The translations under genes were made by a program, and so were the position numbers. This document shows, in pieces, positions 6,895 through 13,557 of a stretch of DNA of 24,856 nt. A model generated the notes under the pieces. The model saw only the letters and a list, made by a program, of their open reading frames with translations. It was not told the DNA's origin and searched no databases. Numbering within the stretch: the first letter of the stretch is position 1; every line of letters starts with the position of its first letter. Source of the stretch: Actinomycetota bacterium (GTDB taxonomy: Bacteria; Actinomycetota; Actinomycetes; Nanopelagicales; Nanopelagicaceae); contig RHAU01000003.1 in assembly GCA_010032125.1 (NCBI GenBank), positions 1-24,856 on the forward strand, written 5' to 3'.

Positions 6895-7935
6895 CTAGAA
6901 AGTAGACGCATCTATTACAAAGCGGTATTTCACATCACTGGCGACGGTTCGCTCATATGCCATATTGATGTAGTCAGCGTTGATTACTTCAACATCACTG
7001 ACGATGTTATGTTCTGCACAGAACTTCATCATCTCCTCAATTTCCGGAATGCCGCCAATCATCGATCCGGCAATCGACCTGCGACCATCAAGAAGTGTTC
7101 CTGCGTTCACCGCATAGGGTTTGCCAGGCAACCCGATCACCACGAGCGTTCCATCAGTATTGAGTAACTGCAGATAAGGATCAAGGTCTACTTCGGCTGA
7201 TACGGTGTTCAATACCAGATCAAATTTCTTCTTCAGTTCTTTGTTCCATCCTTCAACGGATGTATCGACAAAAGAACGTGCACCCATAGCAAGCGCATCA
7301 CCCCGCTTGCGAGCAGAGTGAGAAAGAACCGTTACATCCGCTCCAAGCGCTGCCGCAAACTTAACTCCCATATGACCAAGTCCGCCAAGTCCCATAACGG
7401 CAACGCGAGATGAAGCTCCAACTTTCCAATGTCGAATGGGGGAGTACAGGGTGATTCCGGCGCACAACAAAGGCGCAATACCTTTTATATCGAGAGAGGA
7501 AGGAATCGAAATTGCATAATCCTGATCGATGACAAATCGGTTGCAGTATCCACCTTGAGCGATCGTCTTCTTATCGCGCTCGTAGCCGTTATAGGTCCCG
7601 GTCATTCCTTCGTAGCAATACTGTTGTAAACCTTTCTTGCAGTTAGAACACGTCCTACATGAATCGATAAATACTCCAACACCAACTCGATCGCCCTTCT
7701 TAAAGCGTTTGACTTCGCTGCCCACATCCAAGACCGTGCCAACAATTTCGTGACCGGGAACCATCGGAAAAAGCGCTTCGCCCCATTCTTCGCGCGCCTG
7801 ATGAATATCGGAATGGCAGATCCCCGCGTATGCAATATCTATGACGACATCCGTGTCGCGCATCTCTCTACGATCAAATTCGAAAGGGACAAGATCTTCT
7901 TTAGCGCGAAGCGCTGCATATCCTCGTGTTTTCAT
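6895..7935 (-). CDS. Zinc-dependent NAD(P) alcohol dehydrogenase (CAD/YahK-like)
   Basis: A medium-chain dehydrogenase of 346 residues, expected to interconvert aldehydes and alcohols. Catalytic zinc ligands are Cys40 (AGICHSD), His62-Glu63 (GHE) and Cys158; the structural zinc has four cysteines at 93, 96, 99 and 107. The Rossmann motif GLGGLGHMG sits at 182-190. Sequence style matches the cinnamyl-alcohol-dehydrogenase/YahK branch, often NADPH-linked with broad aldehyde range. The frame is open to 7986, but I start at the ATG at 7935, which has AGGA just upstream and the standard MKTRGYAAL N-terminus; the longer form would overlap tdk. It lies 10 bp behind tdk and is probably co-transcribed. 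The physiological substrate is not evident. Confidence 0.9.
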   Translation of the reverse strand: MKTRGYAALRAKEDLVPFEFDRREMRDTDVVIDIAYAGICHSDIHQAREEWGEALFPMVPGHEIVGTVLDVGSEVKRFKKGDRVGVGVFIDSCRTCSNCKKGLQQYCYEGMTGTYNGYERDKKTIAQGGYCNRFVIDQDYAISIPSSLDIKGIAPLLCAGITLYSPIRHWKVGASSRVAVMGLGGLGHMGVKFAAALGADVTVLSHSARKRGDALAMGARSFVDTSVEGWNKELKKKFDLVLNTVSAEVDLDPYLQLLNTDGTLVVIGLPGKPYAVNAGTLLDGRRSIAGSMIGGIPEIEEMMKFCAEHNIVSDVEVINADYINMAYERTVASDVKYRFVIDASTF

Positions 7936-7945
7936 ATTTTTCCTA

Positions 7946-8587
7946 TCAATTAAATGGCAGTGGTTCACTCGACTGATGTGCCGCACCTGAACTCTTTGCC
8001 GTTACTTTCCGCATGTGATGACGTCGGCATAACACTTCATAAGCAATAGCGTCCTGTGAGTTGGTGTCACCCACAACAACTTGTTCGCCTTCGGTAACCA
8101 TAACTCCGCCCACAGTTCGAGCATTGTGGGTTGCACGTTCCCCGCACCAGCAGAGCGCTTCTACTTGAAGATTGCTTACGCGGTCTGCAAGCTCCACGAG
8201 GCGGGCAGAGCCCGGGAAAAGTCGAGTTCTAAAATCGGTAAGAATTCCAAAGGCGAAAACGTCTATCCCAAGTCCATCGGCAACTCTTGCTAGTTGCTCA
8301 ATCTGCTCTGAAGTATAGAACTGGGCTTCGTCGCAGATGACAAAATCAATTCTCTTGCCAGCCGATAATTGCTCGACAACAAACTTATGGAGATCCATAT
8401 CTTCAGAGACTTCGATTGCTTCAGAAGTCAGACCTAATCGGGATGAGATCTTTCCAGAGCCCGCGCGATCCCGATTGGTAAAGAGAATTCCATCGCGACC
8501 TCGACTGTTGTGGTTATGGGCAGTTTGCAGCGCCAGAGTCGACTTGCCACTGTCCATCGTGCCGCAGTAATAGATGAGTTGAGCCAT
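7946..8587 (-). CDS. tdk: Thymidine kinase (type II)
   Basis: Phosphorylates thymidine to dTMP using ATP in pyrimidine salvage. The 213 residues begin with the P-loop GTMDSGKST (9-17), followed by the catalytic-base motif CDEAQF (Glu87) and a C-terminal zinc-binding lasso made from LCWCGE and LCRRHH. Length and motif order are those of the bacterial TK1-like family. The start is 2 bp after the apt stop with no clear ribosome site, suggesting apt-tdk translational coupling. The last ~20 residues (KSSGAAHQSSEPLPFN) are a non-conserved tail. Confidence 0.96.
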   Translation of the reverse strand: MAQLIYYCGTMDSGKSTLALQTAHNHNSRGRDGILFTNRDRAGSGKISSRLGLTSEAIEVSEDMDLHKFVVEQLSAGKRIDFVICDEAQFYTSEQIEQLARVADGLGIDVFAFGILTDFRTRLFPGSARLVELADRVSNLQVEALCWCGERATHNARTVGGVMVTEGEQVVVGDTNSQDAIAYEVLCRRHHMRKVTAKSSGAAHQSSEPLPFN

Positions 8588-8589
8588 GA

Positions 8590-9135
8590 TCAGGTTTGAA
8601 GCAGGGAGATGACCGATACGTCGGGGTGGGATTGAGCAATCACCGATCGACCGTTGAGAAATGTGATCTCAAGGAGAAAGAGGTGGGCAACGACATTTGC
8701 TTGGGTAATCTCAACAAGTTCGTGGCAGGCAAGTGCGGTTCCACCAGTTGCAAGAACATCATCGACAATTACGACGTTGTCGAAAGGTTTGAGCAGGTCT
8801 TTATGTAGTTCGAGGGCATCGAATCCGTATTCGAGCGCATATTCCTTGCGGTGCACATCGCGCGGTAGTTTTCCTGGTTTGCGAACCGTGACAAAGCCGA
8901 TTTCCAATGCCTTTGCTAGCGCGCCTCCCAGAATAAAGCCGCGACTTTCAATGCCAACAATGGCATCCACGCCACGATTCAACTTCTTGATAGCTTTCAC
9001 GAATTCGTCGATCACAACTCCGAAACCTTCGCCGTCAGCAAGAAGTGGAGTTATATCTTTGAAAAGAATTCCAGGCTTCGGATAGTCGGGCACATCTGTA
9101 ATCAACGAGAGTGCGCGATCAAGAGTGGTTGCCAC
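8590..9135 (-). CDS. apt: Adenine phosphoribosyltransferase
   Basis: Converts adenine plus PRPP to AMP and pyrophosphate. The 181 residues show FKDITP (25-30), GIESRGFILG (61-70) and the PRPP-binding loop VVIVDDVLATGGTA (121-134), all standard for Apt. The start is GTG at 9135, exactly six bases downstream of a TAGGCT -10 box, giving a leaderless message. It lies downstream of tRNA-Leu on the same strand and directly upstream of tdk, forming a salvage operon with the alcohol dehydrogenase at the end. In many actinobacteria apt sits between secDF and rel; it does not here. Confidence 0.95.
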   Translation of the reverse strand: MATTLDRALSLITDVPDYPKPGILFKDITPLLADGEGFGVVIDEFVKAIKKLNRGVDAIVGIESRGFILGGALAKALEIGFVTVRKPGKLPRDVHRKEYALEYGFDALELHKDLLKPFDNVVIVDDVLATGGTALACHELVEITQANVVAHLFLLEITFLNGRSVIAQSHPDVSVISLLQT

Positions 9136-9141
9136 GTCGGT

Positions 9142-9147
9142 AGCCTA
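9142..9147 (-). promoter_or_regulatory. -10 box of a leaderless promoter for apt-tdk
   Basis: On the minus strand TAGGCT, then ACCGAC (6 nt), then the GTG start at 9135. The hexamer is identical to that of mshC. Confidence 0.62.
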
Positions 9148-9202
9148 GTGATGCTTTGAAGAATGCATCGTTTGAATTTTCGATTGCTTAGGAAAATTGT
9201 TG

Positions 9203-9286
9203 TGTCCGAGAGGGGACTTGAACCCCTAATCCCTTGCGAGAACTAGCACCTCAAGCTAGCGCGTCTGCCAATTCCGCCACCCGGAC
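9203..9286 (-). tRNA. tRNA-Leu(GAG)
   Basis: On the minus strand the acceptor arm GTCCGGG pairs with CTCGGAC (one G-U). A D-arm GGCGGAATTGGCAGACGC, anticodon stem CTAGC/GCTAG with loop TTGAGGT (anticodon GAG) and the T-arm with GGTTCAAGTCC are all present. The long variable arm (TTCTCGCAAGGGAT) is the class II hallmark of leucine tRNA. The discriminator base is A, and the 3' CCA is not encoded (CAA follows). It decodes CUC/CUU codons. It is transcribed away from the M20 gene and sits upstream of apt. Confidence 0.96.
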
Positions 9287-9297
9287 AAGAGCGGGCA

Positions 9298-9304
9298 TAC
9301 TGTA
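9298..9304. promoter_or_regulatory. Overlapping symmetric -10 boxes for the M20 gene (+) and tRNA-Leu (-)
   Basis: The heptamer TACTGTA reads TACTGT on the plus strand (9298-9303), 5 nt before the M20 ATG at 9309, and TACAGT on the minus strand (9299-9304), 12 nt before the tRNA 5' end. One near-palindrome could therefore serve both directions. CATACT at 9296-9301 is an alternative plus-strand box with 7-nt spacing. Confidence 0.45.
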
Positions 9305-9308
9305 GCCC

Positions 9309-10628
9309 ATGAAACTCAACGATGCCCAACTCGCAGAACTTGAAGCAGATGTAGTCACCTTATGCCAAGAATTGATTCGAATCCCGAGCGTTAATTTTGG
9401 CGAGGGAAAAGGTGATGAGTCCGCAGTTGCCGAGTATGTCGTGGCCAAATTAGCGGAAGTTGGTATCGACGCAAAGATTTATGAAAGCGCTCCAAAGAGA
9501 GCGTCTGTCGTTGCTCGAATTGAAGGAACAGATTCTTCACGTCCTGGGCTGGTTGTTAATGGTCATATCGATGTTGTTCCAGCAAATGCCGCGGATTGGA
9601 GCGTCGACCCATTCTCTGGTCTGATTAAAGATGGATGCATTTGGGGACGCGGTGCAGTTGATATGAAAAATATGGATGCCATGATGCTCGCTGTCTTTCG
9701 CCTCTGGGCGCGTCATGGTTTTCGCCCCGAACGAACTATGGTGATTGTTTTCTTCGGCGACGAAGAGGCTGGCGGAATCTATGGATCGCGTTGGATGGCG
9801 GAGAAACATCCAGAAGTTTTTGCGGGTTGTTCAGAGACCATCTCTGAAGTTGGCGGTTTCTCGGTCACTCTCACTTCCGGTAAGCGGGTTTATCTCATCG
9901 AAACCTCACAAAAGGGAATCGAATGGATGAAACTGACGGCAGAAGGCGTAGCAAGTCACGGCTCTGTTATTAATAAGAATAATGCGGTTACTAAGTTGGC
10001 AGACGCCGTCGCGAAAGTTGGAAATTACACTTGGCCACAACGTCTTACGAAAACAAATGAGATCTTCTTTAAGAAGATTGCTGAAATCTCAGGAAAGCCC
10101 TATGACCCATCTAATCTCAAACCTTTACTGGATGAGGTAGGAACGATGGCGCGAATGATTGGCGCCACGCTGAACAACACTGCAAATCCCTCGATGCTTG
10201 AAGCTGGTTACAAAGCCAATGTCGTGCCCCAAACAGCGTCCGCGGTTGTCGATGGCCGAACCCTTCCTGGATTTGAAAAGGAGCTTCTCGACACCGTTCG
10301 TTCACTTGTTGGGCCTGATATCAAAGTTGAAAGTTTGGTTTCCGATATTCCCCTTGAAGTAGATTTCAATTCACCCCTCGTAGATAAAATGATTGCAGCC
10401 ATTGAATCCCAGGATCCGGAAGCGATTGTTATCCCTTATTTGCTGAGCGGTGGTACTGATAATAAAGCTTTGGCAAAACTAGGAATTACCGGTTATGGAT
10501 TTAGTCCTTTGAAGCTTCCAACGGATATCGACTTTACTGCGCTATTTCACGGAGTTGATGAGCGTGTTCCCATCGATTCGCTTCAATTTGGAGCACGTAC
10601 GCTTCAGACATTCTTAGCGAGCGCTTAA
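9309..10628 (+). CDS. M20/M25/M40 family metallo-hydrolase (peptidase/deacylase type)
   Basis: A 439-residue di-zinc hydrolase. Metal ligands and catalytic residues are visible: NGHIDVVP (His86, catalytic Asp88), WGRGAVDMK (bridging Asp118), GDEEAGG (general base Glu152, Glu153) and a C-terminal FHGVDERVP histidine near 412. The family includes dipeptidases, acetylornithine/succinyl-diaminopimelate deacylases and carboxypeptidases; the substrate cannot be assigned. No signal peptide is seen, so it is cytosolic. The gene ends tail to tail with the aldo/keto reductase, sharing the bases TTAA (10625-10628) so that each strand reads a TAA stop from them. Confidence 0.9.
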   Translation: MKLNDAQLAELEADVVTLCQELIRIPSVNFGEGKGDESAVAEYVVAKLAEVGIDAKIYESAPKRASVVARIEGTDSSRPGLVVNGHIDVVPANAADWSVDPFSGLIKDGCIWGRGAVDMKNMDAMMLAVFRLWARHGFRPERTMVIVFFGDEEAGGIYGSRWMAEKHPEVFAGCSETISEVGGFSVTLTSGKRVYLIETSQKGIEWMKLTAEGVASHGSVINKNNAVTKLADAVAKVGNYTWPQRLTKTNEIFFKKIAEISGKPYDPSNLKPLLDEVGTMARMIGATLNNTANPSMLEAGYKANVVPQTASAVVDGRTLPGFEKELLDTVRSLVGPDIKVESLVSDIPLEVDFNSPLVDKMIAAIESQDPEAIVIPYLLSGGTDNKALAKLGITGYGFSPLKLPTDIDFTALFHGVDERVPIDSLQFGARTLQTFLASA

Positions 10629-11578
10629 ACCTTTGTTGCCGAGGCATCATCGAGTGCCTCTCGTACCGGAGCCGGCAATACAAAGTTTTCTGATTGCAAA
10701 ATCCCGCGAAGTTGGGCACCTGTCCGCGCCCCGACGATTGATGATGTGACATGAGCAGCATCGCGAACCCAGGAGAGCGCGACTTCCAACGGAGATAAAC
10801 CAAGACCATCAGCAGCAACCATGACAGCATCAACAATTCTTTGTGCACTGTTGTTGAGATAAGGCTCGATAAAAGATGAGAAGTGTGGACTAGCGCCTCT
10901 GGAATCAGATGGCGTTCCATTTCGATATTTCCCTGTAAGTACGCCGCGAGCAAGTGGGGACCAGGCAAGGAATCCAATGTTCATAGCGTTACACGCAGGG
11001 AGTACTTCTCTTTCCGAATTACGGTTAAGAAGTGAGTATTCGTTTTGAGTGCTAATGATCGGAGACTTACCAAAAATAGGATTTTGAAGAGTCACACTTC
11101 GAGCGAGTTGCCAACCTCCAAAATTTGAAACTCCTACATGCCGCGCTTTCCCGGATTGCACCGCGAAATCCATAGCGGAGAGTGTCTCCTCGAGTGGTGT
11201 GTGATCGTCCCACCGGTGGATTTGCCAGAGATCTACATAATCAACGCCTAGGCGTGTGAGCGATCGATCCAGGTCGGCAAGGAGGGATGTTCGTGAGTTA
11301 TCAATCTTCCGCTCGCCATTTCGAATCGCAATTCCCGCTTTCGTTGCTATGACAACGTCATCGCGATTGATCATTACACCGAGGAAACCACCTAGAACTC
11401 GTTCCGCATCACCATCGCCATAAATAGCGGCTGTATCAATGAAATTTCCGCCTGCGTCTAGAAAAGATCGAAGTTGGTCGGCCGCCTCATGCTCATCAGT
11501 GTCGCGACCCCACGTCATCGTTCCAAGACCGAGTCGAGAAATGCGAACCCCGCTTCGACCAAGCGTCCGAAGTTCCAT
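10625..11578 (-). CDS. Aldo/keto reductase
   Basis: A 317-residue (alpha/beta)8 NADPH-dependent oxidoreductase. The catalytic tetrad is complete: Asp48 and Tyr53 (IDTAAIYG), Lys80 (ATKAG) and His121 (LWQIHRWD). The C-terminal cofactor region (SSIVGARTGAQL) is conserved. Proteins of this general-stress/YajO-like type reduce diverse aldehydes; no specific substrate can be given. The ATG at 11578 lies six bases after TAAGGT, supporting this start. A homologous gene precedes the phosphatase/DUF3090 cluster in other actinobacteria, and here the two diverge. Its stop overlaps the M20 stop. Confidence 0.92.
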   Translation of the reverse strand: MELRTLGRSGVRISRLGLGTMTWGRDTDEHEAADQLRSFLDAGGNFIDTAAIYGDGDAERVLGGFLGVMINRDDVVIATKAGIAIRNGERKIDNSRTSLLADLDRSLTRLGVDYVDLWQIHRWDDHTPLEETLSAMDFAVQSGKARHVGVSNFGGWQLARSVTLQNPIFGKSPIISTQNEYSLLNRNSEREVLPACNAMNIGFLAWSPLARGVLTGKYRNGTPSDSRGASPHFSSFIEPYLNNSAQRIVDAVMVAADGLGLSPLEVALSWVRDAAHVTSSIVGARTGAQLRGILQSENFVLPAPVREALDDASATKV

Positions 11579-11584
11579 GTAAAG

Positions 11585-11590
11585 ACCTTA
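11585..11590 (-). promoter_or_regulatory. -10 box of a leaderless promoter for the aldo/keto reductase
   Basis: On the minus strand TAAGGT, then CTTTAC (6 nt), then ATG at 11578. The same hexamer recurs before the FKBP gene. Confidence 0.6.
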
Positions 11591-11615
11591 GCAAGACCGC
11601 TCAATAAAGGAGCGA

Positions 11616-11621
11616 TAACCT
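11616..11621 (+). promoter_or_regulatory. -10 box of a leaderless promoter for the histidine-phosphatase gene
   Basis: TAACCT, then TCCGAT (6 nt), then the GTG start at 11628. It fixes the start at GTG rather than the overlapping ATG at 11626, which reads straight into a TGA. Confidence 0.6.
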
Positions 11622-11627
11622 TCCGAT

Positions 11628-12287
11628 GTGACGACTCTGTATTTGCTTCGCCACGCTCATTCGATTGCTAATGAAAAAGGCATATTGGCTGGACGGTTAG
11701 AAGGCGTTCGGTTGAGTGATGAAGGGGAGCGACAAGCGAGAGAGTTGGCTGCGTATCTAGCGAAGATTCCCTTAACTCACATCTATTCGAGCCCGCTTGA
11801 GCGTTGTCTTCAAACGGTAGAAAGTTTTGCTCGCAGGAAAAAAGTGAGAGTGGTTTCCGAACCTGGAATTCAAGAGATGGATTATGGGAAATGGAGTGGC
11901 GAGAAACTTTCCTCCCTGTCAAAAAAACCGCTGTGGCGCACGATCAAGAAGAATCCCATGCGCGTCCGATTTCCTGAAGGTGAGAGTTTTCAAGAGGCGG
12001 CAGAACGTTTAGAAAAGGCGCTCATTCGGATTGCTAAAAAGCATCCTAAGAAGAAGGTTCTCTTAGTGACACACGGTGACATCATCAAGATGGCGATTCA
12101 GAAAACGCTACAAGGAGATATGAATAAGTTTCAAAGGATTGTTGTCGATCCGGCGTCGCTCACCGTTCTTGAATGGGATTCTAAGAATCGATTTCTCGTT
12201 AGCGCTAATCAGAAAATAGTGACGCAACGCAGGAAGCAGAAGAGTCTACGAAAGCGAGCAACATTAGGTGGCGGTAGCAATGTCTAG
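11628..12287 (+). CDS. Histidine phosphatase superfamily protein, MSMEG_4193-type putative phosphomutase
   Basis: A 219-residue member of the phosphoglycerate-mutase-like histidine phosphatases. The phosphohistidine motif is LLRHAHS (Arg8, His9), followed by GILAGRLEGVRLSDEGERQA, which marks the actinobacterial MSMEG_4193 subfamily; the second histidine is in THGDII (His149). The chemistry would be phosphate-ester hydrolysis or transfer; the substrate is unknown. The C-terminus has an unusual basic tail (QRRKQKSLRKRA). The gene starts with GTG at a leaderless promoter and overlaps DUF3090 by 8 bp. It is the first gene of a run with DUF3090 and the SCO1664-like gene, followed by mshC, an order conserved in actinobacteria. 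This makes a role near mycothiol synthesis worth considering (inference). Confidence 0.88.
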   Translation: MTTLYLLRHAHSIANEKGILAGRLEGVRLSDEGERQARELAAYLAKIPLTHIYSSPLERCLQTVESFARRKKVRVVSEPGIQEMDYGKWSGEKLSSLSKKPLWRTIKKNPMRVRFPEGESFQEAAERLEKALIRIAKKHPKKKVLLVTHGDIIKMAIQKTLQGDMNKFQRIVVDPASLTVLEWDSKNRFLVSANQKIVTQRRKQKSLRKRATLGGGSNV

Positions 12288-12825
12288 AAGTGTTTTTAAT
12301 CTGAGCGATCCAGAGCGTTTCATCATTGGCACGATAGGTGCTCCAGGTGAGCGCGAGTTTTATCTACAAATTAAAAAAGCTGGCCAGAATTTCTCTTTCG
12401 CTCTTGAGAAATCCCAAGCCGCGGCACTCGCCGAGCGTTGCTCGGCCATTATTCGCGAAATCAGGGCCGGCGCAGGGGAGCCGCCTGTCGATCGCGCTCC
12501 TTTAGAAACCCCCGTCGAGAGTGAATTCACTATCGGCGTCATGTCATTGCTCTGGGAAGCAGAGAGCGAAAGATTCCTGCTCGAAGCGCAAGCAATCACT
12601 AATTCTCGGAGCGATGATGCTTTTGAGGAGATTGTTGAAGACTCAACTGAGGATGCTCCGCCCATTCTTAGAGCACGTTTCGATCTCGTCCTTGCTCGCG
12701 CATTTGTCATACGGACAGAGGAAGTTGTAGCGGCTGGACGGCCTCCATGCATTTTCTGTGGTGCGCCCATCAACGCTGATGGACATTTATGTCCTCGTGC
12801 TAATGGTTATCGAAGACAGGTATGA
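12280..12825 (+). CDS. DUF3090 family protein with C-terminal zinc-ribbon-like motif
   Basis: A 181-residue protein matching the actinobacterial DUF3090 family by its N-terminus (SRSVFNLSDPERFIIGTIG, then GEREFYLQ and SFALEKSQAAALAER). The C-terminus has Cys157-x2-Cys160, then His169 and Cys171 (CIFCGAP, DGHLCPR), a probable metal site. No enzyme activity is established. The frame is open to a GTG at 12268, but the ATG at 12280 matches the family start and has AGGTGG about 10 bases upstream. It overlaps the phosphatase stop by 8 bp and shares an ATGA with the next gene, so the three are translated as one operon. Confidence 0.9.
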   Translation: MSRSVFNLSDPERFIIGTIGAPGEREFYLQIKKAGQNFSFALEKSQAAALAERCSAIIREIRAGAGEPPVDRAPLETPVESEFTIGVMSLLWEAESERFLLEAQAITNSRSDDAFEEIVEDSTEDAPPILRARFDLVLARAFVIRTEEVVAAGRPPCIFCGAPINADGHLCPRANGYRRQV

Positions 12826-13532
12826 AGCCTTCACCTTCGCAGATTATTGACACTGGAGAACTTAACGTTGTCGGAAGACTCGTTGACGCTTCAAATGCCA
12901 CTCTCTTCGCTAAAGCCACATTAACTCTGGATGCCGAGATAGAAGTCGTCTACAAACCGATCGCGGGAGAGAGACCATTATGGGATTTTCCGCATGGCAA
13001 TCTGGCGCAGCGCGAGGTCGCAGCATTCAAAATATCTCAATGGGGAAAATTCAATTGTGTGCCGTATACGACCTTGAGAGAAGGCCCCTTTGGGTTAGGC
13101 GCGGTTCAAGAGTGGATAACTTCGGATGACTCGATAGACATCATCGAGTTAGCACAGAGTCAAGATGAGCGAATCCGAAATCTTGCCCTTTTTGACGTGG
13201 TCGTAAACAACACCGACCGGAAATTCGGGCATATCTTGCTGAACAGAGAAGGAATGATTCTCGGATGTGATCATGGCGTCACTTTCCACCAGGACTTTAA
13301 ATTGAGAACAGTAATCTGGCAATTCGCTGGAAAATCATTAACCTCGCTGGAATTAGCGCAACTTCACGAGGTAAAGAACGAGATAGCAAAGGTTCACAAT
13401 GAGGAAATTGGTCAGCTTCTTCATTCAGATGAAGTTGATGCGCTAGTCAAGCGAATTGATAGCCTTATTGAAAATCGAGAGTTTCCTCTTCCTTCTGAGG
13501 ACTGGCCTGCTGTTCCTTGGCCACCGGTGTAA
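12822..13532 (+). CDS. SCO1664 family protein, PI3/4-kinase-like fold
   Basis: A 236-residue protein of the actinobacterial SCO1664 family. It carries a kinase-like set of motifs: VVYKPIAGERPLWDFP with a candidate nucleotide-binding Lys45, FDVVVNNTDRKFGH with Asp132, and DHGVTFH with Asp150. These resemble the catalytic loop and metal motif of phosphatidylinositol 3/4-kinase-related proteins. Whether it phosphorylates a lipid, inositol compound or protein is not known. The start ATG overlaps the DUF3090 stop (ATGA, 12822-12825). mshC begins 25 bp downstream from its own promoter. Confidence 0.85.
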   Translation: MKPSPSQIIDTGELNVVGRLVDASNATLFAKATLTLDAEIEVVYKPIAGERPLWDFPHGNLAQREVAAFKISQWGKFNCVPYTTLREGPFGLGAVQEWITSDDSIDIIELAQSQDERIRNLALFDVVVNNTDRKFGHILLNREGMILGCDHGVTFHQDFKLRTVIWQFAGKSLTSLELAQLHEVKNEIAKVHNEEIGQLLHSDEVDALVKRIDSLIENREFPLPSEDWPAVPWPPV

Positions 13533-13545
13533 CCGCGGGGAAATG

Positions 13546-13551
13546 TAGGCT
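13546..13551 (+). promoter_or_regulatory. -10 box of a leaderless promoter for mshC
   Basis: TAGGCT, then TTCACC (6 nt), then ATG at 13558. It lies just after the SCO1664-like stop, so mshC can be expressed separately from the upstream operon. Confidence 0.62.
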
Positions 13552-13557
13552 TTCACC

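Noticed and set aside
7936..7986. A 17-residue N-terminal extension of the alcohol dehydrogenase (ATG at 7986)
   Set aside because: It would overlap the tdk coding end by 41 bp and adds non-family residues; the ATG at 7935 has a ribosome site and the usual N-terminus.
9148..9202. A hairpin (GATGC/GCATC) between tRNA-Leu and apt as a terminator
   Set aside because: The stem is only 5 bp with a mismatched interior and is not followed by a T-tract on the minus strand.
12360..12773. A 137-codon minus-strand open frame within DUF3090
   Set aside because: Shadow of a recognised family with conserved Cys motifs on the plus strand; Ser/Ala/Arg-rich translation with no recognisable domain.
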